DNA of 64,000 nucleotides from Opitutaceae bacterium BACL24 MAG-120322-bin51 (GCA_905182465.1 CAJJBI010000004.1:294271-358270); one strand, 5' to 3'; positions 49,794-60,853 are shown, counted from the stretch's first letter. Numbers and translations: made by a program. The notes: a model not told the origin generated them from the sequence alone.

Positions 49794-50936
49794 ATGAGCG
49801 CCCGCACGGCTACGCCTAATTCATCTTGGCGTATCCCGCCGATTGGGCTTTTCATTATCCTGATAGTTGTCGGGCTCACCTTCCTCGGGCTAGTTATTCT
49901 CTTCAGTGCTTCGCAATCGATGCACGACGACCCTACGGTCTTACTGCGAAAGCAACTGATTTGGTTAGTTTTGGCTACGATTGCCGGGGGCATCGCTATG
50001 GTGGTGAACCTAGAGGCACTACGCGAATACGCCTACTGGCTCGCTGCGGGTTCTATTCTACTGCTTGCACTCGTGCTCATTCCTGGGATCGGAGTCGAGG
50101 TCAATGGGGCACGTCGCTGGATGGACTTTGGCTTCATGCGCTTACAAGTTTCTGAGATAGGTAAGCTCGGTCTCATATTTTCCATGGCGCACTACCTCGC
50201 CACCCACCGTCGCGACTTCAACCTTAAGCTCAAAGGCTATTTTTATCCCTGCGTTTTACTCGCCATCTTTTGCGGCTTAATAATTCTAGAACCAGATTAT
50301 GGCACTGCCTTTCTCTGCGGTGCTGTGGGCGGGTGCTTAATGTTCCTTGCAGGGGTCAGACTCAAGTTCCTCATCCCTACTGCCTTTGCCGCGCTTTCGC
50401 TCTTTTCGGTGGCTGTTTATCTCGATCCGGTCCGCCTCAGGCGCATCACCTCATTCTTAGACGTGGAAGGAAATCGGAGCGATAGCGCCTATCAGCTTTG
50501 GCAGGGCATTTTAGCCTTTGGGGCAGGAGGCATCCATGGCGTCGGCCTCGGCTCGGGGCGTCAACAAATGTCCTTCCTTCCCGAAGCGCATACCGATTTC
50601 ATTTTTGCGATCGTCGGCGAAGAACTCGGCTTTCTTTTTACGTCTGGAGTCGTCTTGCTTTTTATGACGCTCTTTTTCGTCGGCGTCCTCCAACTCAAGC
50701 GCGCTCCGAACCTGTATCAGTATTTACTCGTCATGGGTGCGCTCCTCTTTGTCACTTTTCAGGCACTCATTAATATTGGAGTGGTCACTGGCTGTTTGCC
50801 GACCAAGGGCATGTCGCTGCCGTTCATCTCCTACGGGGGTTCTAATCTCGTCTTCATGTTTGTGCTCACGGGTATTATCCTAAACGGCTTTCGCTCGTGG
50901 GAGCTGCCGGCGCTGCGGAGGCAGCGTGAGCTATGA
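49794..50936 (+). CDS. ftsW: peptidoglycan glycosyltransferase FtsW (SEDS family)
   Basis: The septal glycan polymerase. The 380-residue polytopic protein has about ten membrane segments. Family text is FLGLVILFSASQSMHDD, GARRWMDFGFMRLQVSEIGK (about 104-123), SYQLWQG-like text (SAYQLWQGILAFGAGGIHGV), LPEAHTDFIFAIVGEELGFL and LPFISYGGSNLVFM. The stop overlaps the murG start (ATGA). Context in the cell-wall cluster supports FtsW over RodA. Confidence 0.94.
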   Translation: MSARTATPNSSWRIPPIGLFIILIVVGLTFLGLVILFSASQSMHDDPTVLLRKQLIWLVLATIAGGIAMVVNLEALREYAYWLAAGSILLLALVLIPGIGVEVNGARRWMDFGFMRLQVSEIGKLGLIFSMAHYLATHRRDFNLKLKGYFYPCVLLAIFCGLIILEPDYGTAFLCGAVGGCLMFLAGVRLKFLIPTAFAALSLFSVAVYLDPVRLRRITSFLDVEGNRSDSAYQLWQGILAFGAGGIHGVGLGSGRQQMSFLPEAHTDFIFAIVGEELGFLFTSGVVLLFMTLFFVGVLQLKRAPNLYQYLLVMGALLFVTFQALINIGVVTGCLPTKGMSLPFISYGGSNLVFMFVLTGIILNGFRSWELPALRRQREL

Positions 50937-52060
50937 GTAAAATAATTATAGCATGCGGCGGAACTGGCGGCCATCTCGCCCCAGGTATCGCCGTGGCAGA
51001 AGTCCTGCAAGAGCGAGGCCATGTTTGCCTATTGTTGATCAGCCATAAGCAGGTCGATTCTGCCCTCGTTGAAAAATATAAACATCTCGATTTCGTCAAG
51101 ACACCTGGTCGCGCCTTCACGGGCAGCCTCCTGCAGCGCCTCGCATTTCTCGGCTCATTGGTTTCTGGTTTCTTTACATCACGTCGCATGCTTCGCGAGC
51201 AAGCGCCAGACATAGTCTTGCTCTTCGGCGGCTTTCTCTCGCTTGGACTTGGCCTAGCCGCCCGGATAAAGGGCATCCCTGTCGCGCTCCATGAGGCCAA
51301 TTGCCATCCAGGCAAAGCCGTCCGCATGATCAAACATTTATCCACACGCATTTACTTGCCTGATGGAGTTTGTCTACGGGGCGTGCCGCCGAAGAATATC
51401 CGCTATTTCGACTACCCCGTACGTAAAGATATCAAACACTCGCTCAAAGCCGATGCTTGGAAACGCCTCGGCCTCAGTGTGCCTAATAAATTGCTTGTCG
51501 TTATTGGTGGTAGCCAAGGTGCCACAGCACTGAACGAATGGGTTGAGCAAAATTTCGGACTCTTGGCCAAAGCCGGAATTTCCGTTTATTGCGTGACTGG
51601 TCTGGGGAATAGCACCGCCAACACGATCCATGAAATGGGGAAGGGTGGTGCTGATATCACGGCTACATTTGTGCCTTTTTCTAGCAGCATGGGCGACGTG
51701 ATTTCCGCGGCTGACCTAATTGTTTCTCGCGCGGGTGCAGGATCCATCGCGGAGATCATTCGTTGCCGCGTTCCTTCCATTCTGGTGCCTTATCCCTATG
51801 CCGCTGACGACCACCAGAAGGCCAATGCACTCGCCCACGAGCGAGAGGGTGCTGGCATTTCACTTTCCCAGGATAAGCTTAGCGAGCTTAGTTCGGAAGT
51901 GTGTGATTTGATCTTTAACGACTGCTTACTGGCCAAGTTCAAATCTAATCTAGAGCGCTTAGATCGCTTCGATTCAAGTGAACGTATAGCTGACGATTTA
52001 CTCGCCCTTTGCCACTCGGAAGCTATTGCGAAAGGTGAAAAGCTGGAGCCTGTAAGATGA
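50933..52060 (+). CDS. murG: UDP-GlcNAc--undecaprenyl-PP-MurNAc-pentapeptide GlcNAc transferase
   Basis: It makes lipid II on the inner face of the membrane. The 375-residue GT28 protein has IIIACGGTGGHLAPGIAVAE (the GGTGGH lipid-binding loop, about 3-22), LLFGGFLSLGLGLAARIKGI, LHEANCHPGKAVR, VIGGSQGATALNEWV and the UDP-GlcNAc site SRAGAGSIAEI, followed by PSILVPYPYAADDHQ. Starts overlap by 4 bases with ftsW and murC, so translation is coupled. Confidence 0.95.
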   Translation: MSKIIIACGGTGGHLAPGIAVAEVLQERGHVCLLLISHKQVDSALVEKYKHLDFVKTPGRAFTGSLLQRLAFLGSLVSGFFTSRRMLREQAPDIVLLFGGFLSLGLGLAARIKGIPVALHEANCHPGKAVRMIKHLSTRIYLPDGVCLRGVPPKNIRYFDYPVRKDIKHSLKADAWKRLGLSVPNKLLVVIGGSQGATALNEWVEQNFGLLAKAGISVYCVTGLGNSTANTIHEMGKGGADITATFVPFSSSMGDVISAADLIVSRAGAGSIAEIIRCRVPSILVPYPYAADDHQKANALAHEREGAGISLSQDKLSELSSEVCDLIFNDCLLAKFKSNLERLDRFDSSERIADDLLALCHSEAIAKGEKLEPVR

Positions 52061-53379
52061 TGGATGATACGCACAGATATTTGTTCGTTGGAGCCGGCGG
52101 TATGGGAATGGCCCCGCTCGCTTGTTGGATGTCGCGAGCAGGATACTCAGTTTCTGGATACGATGCGCACCTTCAAGAGTGCGTTCGCCGCTGGCTAGAC
52201 GAAGCGGGCGTCACGCTTGAAGACTTTATTTTCTCCGAACAGGTCAGCACCTTCAATACGGTCGTTTATTCAAGTGCAGTCCCGCAGTCCCACCCCATCT
52301 TAGTCGGGGCTCGTGAGGCCGGGCTTCGTTTACTTAGGCGTGGCGAAATGCTCGCCGAGATTGCGCAAAATAAACGCCTGATCGCTGTGGTCGGCAGTCA
52401 TGGAAAGACCACCACCTCTGGCATGATTGCCCATGGGTTGCGGCATTGTCAGCTTGAGGCTAGCTATATATTAGGCGGCCTCTTCTCTGATAAATCGACG
52501 CCGCCCGCTCATTTTTGCGAAAGCGATTGGCTTGTCGCAGAAGTGGACGAGAGTGATGGCACAATTGATCATTTCGCACCCGAAGTGACACTTGTCCTCA
52601 ATGTGGATTGGGATCATGCGGATCACTATGGCGATGCTGCGAAACTCGACGCGGCATTTTCCGGCTTACTCAAGCGCACGAAACAAAAATTGCTGCTGCC
52701 AGATTCTTTTCACCTACAACCGACAGGCACAGCTACGATACAAACCTTCGATGGTGCCGCCAAGCGCCTCGGTCTAGATGCCGCCCCGAGTGGGCGTTTT
52801 AATCAGGTCAACGGCGATGCCGCTGCCGCCGTAATTTCCTTTTTCGATCAGCCATTAAAAAGCGATACGCTGTCAACTTTCCCTGGCATGGCACGTCGCC
52901 AATCCATTCTTTATCAGGACGCGCAGCTTAAGGTGGTCGAAGACTACGCGCACCATCCCACCGAGATTGATGCCCTGATCGAATGCCTTCGGACTAACGA
53001 ACCAGATAAACAACTCGTTGTCGTCTTCCAGCCGCATCGTTATTCAAGGACACGCCAATTTAAGTCTGAATTTGCCCACTCTCTACAAGCTGCCGATGCC
53101 GTTTATCTCTTGCCTGTTTACGCCGCGCACGAGTCGGAATTGGCAGGTGGAAAAACTGCAGATCTAGCGAATGCATTCACGGATCAAGCACCCATCGAAC
53201 TTGTAATGTCCTTGGGAGGTATGCGCCAACTTCAGGAAGCGATCAAAGATTCGCCGACTCAATTAGCTTTCGTCGGTGCAGGTGACATCGAAGAATTTGC
53301 AGGTGCTTTCGCTTCTTGGATCAGAGCTTCGGCTTCAGTCGGCCAAGTCGCATCGCCTGGGTCTGCGCGATGCCCCTAG
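52057..53379 (+). CDS. murC: UDP-N-acetylmuramate--L-alanine ligase
   Basis: It adds L-Ala to UDP-MurNAc. The 440 residues have FVGAGGMGMAPLACWMSRAG at the start, the ATP loop LIAVVGSHGKTTTSGMIAHG (about 109-128), VAEVDESDGTIDHFAPEVTL, NVDWDHADHYGD and the C-terminal VVEDYAHHPTEIDALI and VVFQPHRYSRTRQF. The end overlaps the open frame of murB by 104 bases, though murB probably starts later. Confidence 0.94.
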   Translation: MMDDTHRYLFVGAGGMGMAPLACWMSRAGYSVSGYDAHLQECVRRWLDEAGVTLEDFIFSEQVSTFNTVVYSSAVPQSHPILVGAREAGLRLLRRGEMLAEIAQNKRLIAVVGSHGKTTTSGMIAHGLRHCQLEASYILGGLFSDKSTPPAHFCESDWLVAEVDESDGTIDHFAPEVTLVLNVDWDHADHYGDAAKLDAAFSGLLKRTKQKLLLPDSFHLQPTGTATIQTFDGAAKRLGLDAAPSGRFNQVNGDAAAAVISFFDQPLKSDTLSTFPGMARRQSILYQDAQLKVVEDYAHHPTEIDALIECLRTNEPDKQLVVVFQPHRYSRTRQFKSEFAHSLQAADAVYLLPVYAAHESELAGGKTADLANAFTDQAPIELVMSLGGMRQLQEAIKDSPTQLAFVGAGDIEEFAGAFASWIRASASVGQVASPGSARCP

Positions 53380-54319
53380 CCTAGACGCTGCATGGGTAGA
53401 TTACCTCGTGCCCCGCGTCTCTCCCGATTGTAAACTCAAGTTTCACGAACCACTCGCTAATAAGACGACCATTCGTATCGGTGGCTCGGCTCGCTTCTAT
53501 GCCGAACCGGCTAATTACAGCGATTTGCGCGTTCTTCTGCGCGCTGCTGAACTCTACGAGTTTAAGTCCTTTTGCCTAGGTCGTGGTTCAAATCTTCTCG
53601 TTTCCGACCATGGTTTTGACGGCTTAGTTATCCGCTTTTCTGCGTCCGCATGGCGTCGGGTAGTTTCACTTGGTGAAGGTCGTATTTGGGCTTCTGCAGG
53701 AGGCCGCCTCAAAGAAATCTGCGGCTTTGCTGCTAAGAATGGCCTAGCTGGGTTTGAGTTTTTGGAAGGAATTCCTGGCGCAGTAGGTGGGGCACTTCGT
53801 ATGAATGCCGGCGCTATGGGCAGTTGGATGTTCGACGTGGTGGAGCGTGTGCAGTTTATTGATGAGGACGGTTGCTACCAGGATTTGCCTAAAGAGGCCT
53901 TCCATTTTGGTTATCGCAAAGTTGAAGAAATCAGTCGAGGCATCGCCCTCGGTGCCGTGCTCTGTAGTGCCGATGGCGATTCCGAGGCATCTATCCGTGG
54001 CCGAATCGATAGCTACTCGAGCTCGCGGAAAGAGAGCCAGCCACGCGGCGCGAGCGCGGGCTGCATTTTCAAAAATCCGGAGGGTAATTATGCCGGTAAA
54101 CTAATCGACGAATATGGAATTAAAGGTATGTCGGTCGGCGCGGCGGAGGTCTCCGAGGTGCACGGTAACTTTATCGTAAATCATGGTGGTGCATCGGCTG
54201 CCGATGTGATCGAACTCGTGCAAAAAGTGCGTGCCAAAGTGAAAGCTGAGTCTGGTTATATTTTAGAACCCGAAGTCTTGCTTGTCGGTCAGTCTTGGGA
54301 TGAAGTTTTGAGCGAATGA
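53276..54319 (+). CDS. murB: UDP-N-acetylenolpyruvoylglucosamine reductase
   Basis: An FAD enzyme that completes UDP-MurNAc. It has HEPLANKTTIRIGGSARFYA, then FCLGRGSNLLVSDHGFDGL, GFEFLEGIPGAVGGALRMNA (FAD-binding), SAGCIFKNPEGNYAGKLIDE with the catalytic Ser, and a C-terminal Glu in SGYILEPEVLLVG. It is the type without the extra Tyr loop. The frame opens at GTG 53276 inside murC, but an in-frame GTG at 53408, 28 bases after the murC stop, would give the normal N-terminus and is the more likely true start. Confidence 0.92.
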   Translation: MQVTSKNLQVLSLLGSELRLQSAKSHRLGLRDAPSLDAAWVDYLVPRVSPDCKLKFHEPLANKTTIRIGGSARFYAEPANYSDLRVLLRAAELYEFKSFCLGRGSNLLVSDHGFDGLVIRFSASAWRRVVSLGEGRIWASAGGRLKEICGFAAKNGLAGFEFLEGIPGAVGGALRMNAGAMGSWMFDVVERVQFIDEDGCYQDLPKEAFHFGYRKVEEISRGIALGAVLCSADGDSEASIRGRIDSYSSSRKESQPRGASAGCIFKNPEGNYAGKLIDEYGIKGMSVGAAEVSEVHGNFIVNHGGASAADVIELVQKVRAKVKAESGYILEPEVLLVGQSWDEVLSE

Positions 54320-54397
54320 TGGCACTTCTCGGACAATTCTTATTTGGTAGCGGAGCGGAGAAGCCATTTAGGCCCTCCTGCATCAAAGAAATCCCCC

Positions 54398-55324
54398 ATG
54401 TCTAAACCTCCCAAAGTAGTCGTTCTCTATGGCGGCGTCGGTTCCGAACGCGAAGTATCCTTGCAAAGCGGCGAAGCCATCGCGCAGGCCTTAGCTACGA
54501 ACTTCGAAGTAGAGCCGCTTATTCTAGCTTCGGAGGCTTTGCCCAATTCTTTGAAATCAGATACGGATATCGTCTTTCCAGCACTACACGGTAGCTTCGG
54601 TGAGGATGGTCGACTGCAAGCTCTTTTGGAAGGGGCCGAAATTCACTATTGCGGCAGTGATGCCGCCGCCAGTCGCCTCTGTATGGATAAGGCCGCGACA
54701 AAGACGATCGCCCGTAAACTCAGCATCGCTGTGCCAGAAGCGATGGCCTTCGAAGGCGCTTCCGCACCTTTAGCTGATGCCGTGATCAATCAACTCGGCA
54801 CCTCGCTAGTGATCAAACCTACCGATCAAGGTAGCAGTGTCGGGCTCCATTTCACCGAGCACCGGTCCGCACTTGGCGTCACGCTCTCAGGCATACGTTC
54901 TGGTAATTGGCTAATCGAACAGCGTATTCGTGGTCGCGAACTCACCGTCGGCGTACTCAAAGGAGTCGCCATGGGCGTAGTCGAGATCGTCAGCCAGAGT
55001 GGAGTATACGATTATAAAGCCAAATACACAACTGCTTCGACCGAGTATCATTTTCCTGCCGACCTAGAACCTGCAGTTGAGGCCAAGGTCAAAGACCATG
55101 CCCAACAACTATTTCGCGCCTGCGGTTGCCGCGACTTCGCCCGCATTGACTTCTTACTCGACGGGGCATGCCCAAATTTCCTAGAGATTAACACTCTGCC
55201 TGGTCTGACTGCGTCCAGCCTTCTTCCGAAGAGCGCATCCTGCATCGGCTACGACTTTGAGCAACTCGCCACCGAGCTGGTGGCACCGGCAATCGCTCGT
55301 TTCCAAAAGGGAGGTGCCGAATGA
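54398..55324 (+). CDS. ddl: D-alanine--D-alanine ligase
   Basis: An ATP-grasp enzyme making the D-Ala-D-Ala dipeptide of peptidoglycan. The 308 residues have VVVLYGGVGSEREVSLQSGE (7-26), DIVFPALHGSFGEDGRLQAL, GSDAAASRLCMDKAATK, LVIKPTDQGSSVGLHF and FARIDFLLDGACPNFLEINT, then LPGLTASSLLPKSA. An upstream in-frame start is possible, but the ATG at 54398 fits. The stop overlaps the ftsQ ATG (ATGA). Confidence 0.95.
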   Translation: MSKPPKVVVLYGGVGSEREVSLQSGEAIAQALATNFEVEPLILASEALPNSLKSDTDIVFPALHGSFGEDGRLQALLEGAEIHYCGSDAAASRLCMDKAATKTIARKLSIAVPEAMAFEGASAPLADAVINQLGTSLVIKPTDQGSSVGLHFTEHRSALGVTLSGIRSGNWLIEQRIRGRELTVGVLKGVAMGVVEIVSQSGVYDYKAKYTTASTEYHFPADLEPAVEAKVKDHAQQLFRACGCRDFARIDFLLDGACPNFLEINTLPGLTASSLLPKSASCIGYDFEQLATELVAPAIARFQKGGAE

Positions 55325-56260
55325 TCGGAGGCAGTAAAAATAAAGGTAGTACCTCCGCAGGTGAAAACCAAACTTGGCGTGGATTAGACGGAGGGAGTAA
55401 ACGCACGCGCGTTAATTCGTCGCAATCGCGCAAGCGTCGTCAAGTGCAAGCTCTTAAGTTATTGGGCGCCTTCCTCTGTTTGTGTTCTCCTCATCAGCGC
55501 TGTCGTCTGGGCGATTGTCGCGTTCAACGAGCGAGAAGAACCAATTCAAATCACGACTCCCTCGAAGCCGGTGGAGAAAGTTCTTTTCGATACGGACGGA
55601 GTATTGCCCCCATCGTGGCTTGGGACGGTGGTCGAGTTACGTCGCGACACCGCTATGATGGAGATTGATATCCACACCATGAAGCAGCAGCTCGAAGCGC
55701 ATGGTCAGGTCAAGTCGGCCTCTATTGAGCGCCAGTTTCCCAACGCATTAAAGATAGATTTAAAGGAGCACGAACCCGTTCTCCGCATGCGTGTAATGGG
55801 TGTCAACGGTCGAGCTGAAGTCCGTATCATCTCTAGTGAGGGGACTATTTACAAAGGCATCGGTTACCCCAGAGCCACTTTAAATAGGCTACCCTTTGTC
55901 CTCCCCTACCAACACTCCGAAGGTGGGATATTACCCATGCGAGGTATCGGCCAAGTCGCCGAACTCCTCGAAGAGACGCGTCGTAAACAGTCGAATTTTT
56001 ATAAGACTTGGAAGCTTGTTTCTTTAAAACACTATTCTGGTAACCCAGATTTTCCCGGCCAAGTGATTGAAGTGCGCTCGTCGATGGTGCCACGTATCAT
56101 ATTCGGATTTAATACCAGTTTTGCCCAGCAGCTGGATCGCCTTGCAGTGATTCTCAACTATGTTCAATCACGGGGAAATCCTGCGATCAAACGTATCGAC
56201 CTGACCCTCCCCAAAGATGCCGCCGTTCAATTTGAGAGCGGGCGCATTAGCACGTTTTAA
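55321..56260 (+). pseudogene. ftsQ: cell division protein FtsQ, interrupted by a +1 frameshift
   Basis: FtsQ is the bitopic division protein linking early and late divisome parts. From the ATG overlapping ddl the frame gives a basic cytoplasmic N-terminus and the first half of a membrane helix (LKLLGAFLCLC), then loses sense. The second half (LLISAVVWAIVAFNEREEP) and the POTRA and FtsQ domains (VVELRRDTAMMEIDIHTMKQ, SIERQFPNALKIDLKEHEPV) are in another frame to 56260. Dropping one T in the TTT at 55479-55481 restores a 312-residue protein with one clean transmembrane helix. This may be an assembly error; ftsA and ftsZ do not follow. Confidence 0.8.
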
Positions 56261-56359
56261 TTCACTGAATAATTCCATTGCCTGTAAGCTTTTGGGCGAA
56301 TCAGCATCTGGCTTCGATCTTCTAAAACTTTACAGTTTTGATTACTCCTTATTATTAAA

Positions 56360-57469
56360 ATGAAAGTCATATTGTCCCTCATTCTTCTAGCCGCGCATAT
56401 TCTCCACGCCGATTCAGTCGATGTCTATTTCGGAACTGGCGGGGCTGAGGCTAAAGGGATTTATCGCGCCAGCCTCGACACAAGAAAAGGCAAGCTCTCT
56501 TCCGCGACGCTGGCCGCAGAGGTCAAAGCGCCTGGCTTTCTCGCTTTCCACCCTGACCGGACTAGGCTCTATGCCATCGCCAATCCAGTCGAAGGACCTT
56601 CAGTCTTAGCTTACAATATTTTAGATAATGGCGACCTCGAGTTTTTAAATTCCCAACTCATCCCCGACGGACGTGCGGCGCATATCAGTGCGCATCCATC
56701 TGGCAATTTTTTGTTAACTGCCCAGTATGCGGGTGGTTCAGTTGCGGTCTTCCCACTAGGCAATGACGGGCAGGTTGAAGCATGTAGCCAAATGGTCGAG
56801 CACGAGGGAGGTTCAGGTGTCGTAGCGAAGCGACAAAGTAAACCACATCCTCACTGGGTCGGTTTCTCACCCGACGGGCGGTTCGCATTCGTGCCTGATC
56901 TCGGGCTCGACCAGATTGTAATTTACCAGATCCAGCCCGACCAAGTTTCGATTAAACAAGTCGGCGCAGTTGATTCTGTCTCTGGAGGCGGTCCGCGGCA
57001 CATGAAGTTCTCAGTCGACGGGCAATACATTTTCTTACTCAACGAATTGAGCCTCTCGGTCTCGACTTTCGCCTTCGATGCAGAAACAGGCAATGCCACA
57101 CTACTTTCGACCACGCCGACGCTGAGTGATTCTACGAAAGCAAATGAGAGCTTTAACTCCTCATCCGAAATCGTAGTGCACCCCAACGGCGAATTTGTTT
57201 ATGCCGCCAATCGCGGACACGATAGTGTAACTGCTTTCGTCGCCGACGCCGAGACAGGCCGACTCCATGTTACTGACATTGAACCAATCCGCGGGGCGTG
57301 GCCGCGTAATATAAACCTGGATTCATCTGGGCAATGGTTGCTCGCAGCGGGTGCGCATTCAAATACAGTCACAGTTCTCGAGGTGGATACGGTGAGCGGC
57401 GCGCTGACCTATCCCAGAGATAGGGTGATCACCGTGCCCAATGCGATCTGTGTATTACTAAATGATTAG
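56360..57469 (+). CDS. exported lactonase-type beta-propeller (6-phosphogluconolactonase-like)
   Basis: A 369-residue seven-bladed propeller of the Pgl/YbhE lactonase family. It starts with a signal peptide ([17 protein letters not shown]), so the mature protein is probably periplasmic and unlikely to act on cytosolic 6-phosphogluconolactone. Family text is [80 protein letters not shown] and [18 protein letters not shown]. The substrate is unknown; it lies after ftsQ by position only. Confidence 0.85.
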   Translation: MKVILSLILLAAHILHADSVDVYFGTGGAEAKGIYRASLDTRKGKLSSATLAAEVKAPGFLAFHPDRTRLYAIANPVEGPSVLAYNILDNGDLEFLNSQLIPDGRAAHISAHPSGNFLLTAQYAGGSVAVFPLGNDGQVEACSQMVEHEGGSGVVAKRQSKPHPHWVGFSPDGRFAFVPDLGLDQIVIYQIQPDQVSIKQVGAVDSVSGGGPRHMKFSVDGQYIFLLNELSLSVSTFAFDAETGNATLLSTTPTLSDSTKANESFNSSSEIVVHPNGEFVYAANRGHDSVTAFVADAETGRLHVTDIEPIRGAWPRNINLDSSGQWLLAAGAHSNTVTVLEVDTVSGALTYPRDRVITVPNAICVLLND

Positions 57470-57537
57470 CTTCAGGTTCCGCCTTGAGGCGGTTCTTGTT
57501 ACATGGGTGGCTCAAAGCGGGACTCCCAGCTAAGCGA

Positions 57538-58116
57538 TTACTTTCCTTTCAAAAAATCTCGACTCGCGCGCTTTAGCTTTTTGATTTTCGCCTCGTTCTT
57601 CTTCAAGTCGCGCTTATCCATTAGATCGATGAAGAGTTTACCATTGAGGTGGTCTACTTCGTGTAAGATGCATCGCCCCAATAGTCCGTCGGCCTCAACG
57701 ATGTGACTGTTACCTTCGGTGTCCTGGTATTCGCAGCATACGCCCACGGGGCGGTCTACTTTGCCGTTTACGCCCGGAAAGGAGAGACAGCCTTCTTCGT
57801 AAACATCCTCCACTTGATCGATGATAGTGACCTTCGGATTAATAATGGCCATAGGCATGATCAGCTCGAGAGGCGGCTTCTTACCATCGAGGCTATATTC
57901 AAAGGGCACTTCCACACCTTCGGGTGGGCGCACATCGAGCACGCATATTTGTAAGGCATGATTCACTTGTTGTGCGGCTAGGCCGATGCCTTCCTCGTCA
58001 TACATCGTATCGACCATGTCGTTGGCCAACTCGGCCAGAGCTTCATCAAATTCAGTGATTGGCTTGCCGACTTTGCGTAGGATGGGTTCGCCGTATTGGG
58101 TGACTCGTAAGATCAT
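57538..58116 (-). CDS. def: peptide deformylase
   Basis: A metalloprotease removing the N-formyl group from new proteins. The 192 residues contain all three motifs: GIGLAAQQV (about 44-52), EEGCLSFPG (about 107-115) and LHEVDHLNGKLFIDLM with HExDH (about 149-164). The C-terminal tail is long and basic (KKNEAKIKKLKRASRDFLKG). A heptad repeat array lies directly upstream of the ATG. Confidence 0.96.
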   Translation of the reverse strand: MILRVTQYGEPILRKVGKPITEFDEALAELANDMVDTMYDEEGIGLAAQQVNHALQICVLDVRPPEGVEVPFEYSLDGKKPPLELIMPMAIINPKVTIIDQVEDVYEEGCLSFPGVNGKVDRPVGVCCEYQDTEGNSHIVEADGLLGRCILHEVDHLNGKLFIDLMDKRDLKKNEAKIKKLKRASRDFLKGK

Positions 58117-58144
58117 TGAAGCAATTAAGAATTAAGAATGTAAT
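58117..58144 (-). repeat. four 7-base units abutting the def start codon
   Basis: Plus-strand reading from the base next to the ATG: TGAAGCA, ATTAAGA, ATTAAGA, ATGTAAT. Two units are identical. On the gene's strand the core is AATTCTT, also found before pdhB. Confidence 0.65.
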
Positions 58145-58422
58145 TAACGTCGACCAGATGCACGCGCAGGGAGGGGCGCAGCGTTGCACATCACGGTGTT
58201 GACGATGACTTTGTGTTTTGCCGCAACCGAGGTGTAGGCGGACTGCAGTGCGGGCCAAATTTGGGTAGCCTCACCCCAGACTACGGTGGACATGGTGCCT
58301 GTGTCGCGATCGATACCCGTCGCATCGAGTGCGTCGAGGTAGCAGTGAACGGCTTCGCGCACCTTTCCATCTAGTGCGTAAACCGAGATTTGAACAGAGA
58401 TAAGAGGATCGGTCTTTTCCAT
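58144..58422 (-). CDS. small thiamine-binding-type (YkoF-like/MTH1187) protein
   Basis: A 92-residue ferredoxin-like fold protein similar to the MTH1187/YkoF family. It has LISVQISVYALDGKVREAVH, then GTMSTVVWGEATQIWPALQS and a C-terminal VIVNTVMCNAAPLP; MSTxxxG and VxTVxxxNA are recurrent in this family. Members bind thiamine or a related small ligand; the role here is unproven. It is upstream of def by a short gap and shares its strand. Confidence 0.75.
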   Translation of the reverse strand: MEKTDPLISVQISVYALDGKVREAVHCYLDALDATGIDRDTGTMSTVVWGEATQIWPALQSAYTSVAAKHKVIVNTVMCNAAPLPARASGRR

Positions 58423-58494
58423 TTCCTAAATGTGTAAAGGTGTCTGAGTTTGTGTCCACATTAGTTTTGTGAACTCGGTGTTTCCATTGTGCGC

Positions 58495-58524
58495 AAAAAA
58501 AGCCCGCGATGAATCGCGGGCTTT
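58495..58524 (-). terminator. rho-independent terminator of the pdh operon
   Basis: AGCCCGCGA and TCGCGGGCT (58501-58509, 58514-58522) form a perfect 9-bp stem with a 4-base loop. On the minus strand a run of seven T follows. It lies 28 bases after the pdhC stop. Confidence 0.85.
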
Positions 58525-58551
58525 ATATAAATCTGTCCTCCGACTTATTAG

Positions 58552-59871
<1,320 letters not shown>

Positions 59872-59875
59872 TCTT

Positions 59876-60853
59876 TTAAGCCATCGCCTTGAGGGCTCCC
59901 TCGATAATGCGCTCTTCGTTGGGTAGCTGCCAGTCTTCGAGTTCTTTTGAGTAAAAGTTTGGCGCATCGATCGCAGAGACTCTGCGTATCGGGGCGTCCA
60001 GATCATCGAAGGCTTTGAGCTGAATAATATGTGAGATTTGTGCATCCACGCCGCAGAAAGGTTTGTTCTCTTCGACTAGTAGCGCACGGTGGGTCTTTCT
60101 TACTGAGTTAAGAATAGTTTCTTCATCGAGCGGTCGGATGGAGCGAAGGTCGACGACTTCAGCGCTGATGCCGTGTTTCTCCTCGAGCGTTTTCGCAGCC
60201 TGCAGCGAAAGCATTGCGCAGCGACCGTGCGAAACGATCGTCAGGTCGGTGCCTTCCTTTAGAATATTGGCGACGCCAAGTTCGACTATGTATTCTTCAT
60301 CCGGGACTTCCCACTTCTCCCCGTAGAGAAGGGTGTTTTCCATGACAAAGACAGGGTCATTGTCGCGGATCGCTGCCTTCATGAGCCCTTTGGCGTCGTA
60401 GGCGTTGGACGGACAGACGACCTTCAAGCCAGGGTGGTTGGCCACCATGTTTTCCGGGGTGTGCGAGTGAGTCGCTCCGACGCTAGTACCACCATTGGCA
60501 GGACCGCGGACTACGATCGGCACGTTCATCAAACCGCCGGACATGTAGCGGCAGAATGAACCATTGTTAAAAAGTTGATCAATCGCCACATAGCTGAACG
60601 ACATAAACATCATCTCGATGACGGGACGGATGCCGAGCATAGAGGCGCCAATAGCGAGGCCAGAGAAGGCTGCTTCAGAGATAGGTGTGTCGATCAGGCG
60701 CTTGTCACCGTGTTTGGCCCAGAGGCCTTCGGTAACTTTGTAGGCACCATTGTATTGAGCGACTTCTTCGCCCATGATGCAGACATTCTCGTCGCGTTGA
60801 ATTTCCTCGTCGAGTGCTTGCTTGATGGCTTCGCGGTATGTGATGAGTGGCAT
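59876..60853 (-). CDS. pdhB: pyruvate dehydrogenase E1 component, beta subunit
   Basis: The second half of the TPP-dependent E1. The 325 residues have MPLITYREAIKQALDEEIQR, IMGEEVAQYNGAYKVTEGLW (with the TPP-activating Glu), DTPISEAAFSGLAIGASMLG, RGPANGGTSVGATHSHTPEN and late LRSIRPLDEETILNSVRKTH. It is the middle gene of pdhA-pdhB-pdhC. A 120-base gap to pdhA is made largely of heptad repeats. Confidence 0.96.
   Translation of the reverse strand: MPLITYREAIKQALDEEIQRDENVCIMGEEVAQYNGAYKVTEGLWAKHGDKRLIDTPISEAAFSGLAIGASMLGIRPVIEMMFMSFSYVAIDQLFNNGSFCRYMSGGLMNVPIVVRGPANGGTSVGATHSHTPENMVANHPGLKVVCPSNAYDAKGLMKAAIRDNDPVFVMENTLLYGEKWEVPDEEYIVELGVANILKEGTDLTIVSHGRCAMLSLQAAKTLEEKHGISAEVVDLRSIRPLDEETILNSVRKTHRALLVEENKPFCGVDAQISHIIQLKAFDDLDAPIRRVSAIDAPNFYSKELEDWQLPNEERIIEGALKAMA

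Noticed and set aside
53276..53407. A true 104-base overlap of murB with murC
   Set aside because: The overlapping stretch has no MurB family resemblance; a later GTG start at 53408 explains the family N-terminus without overlap.
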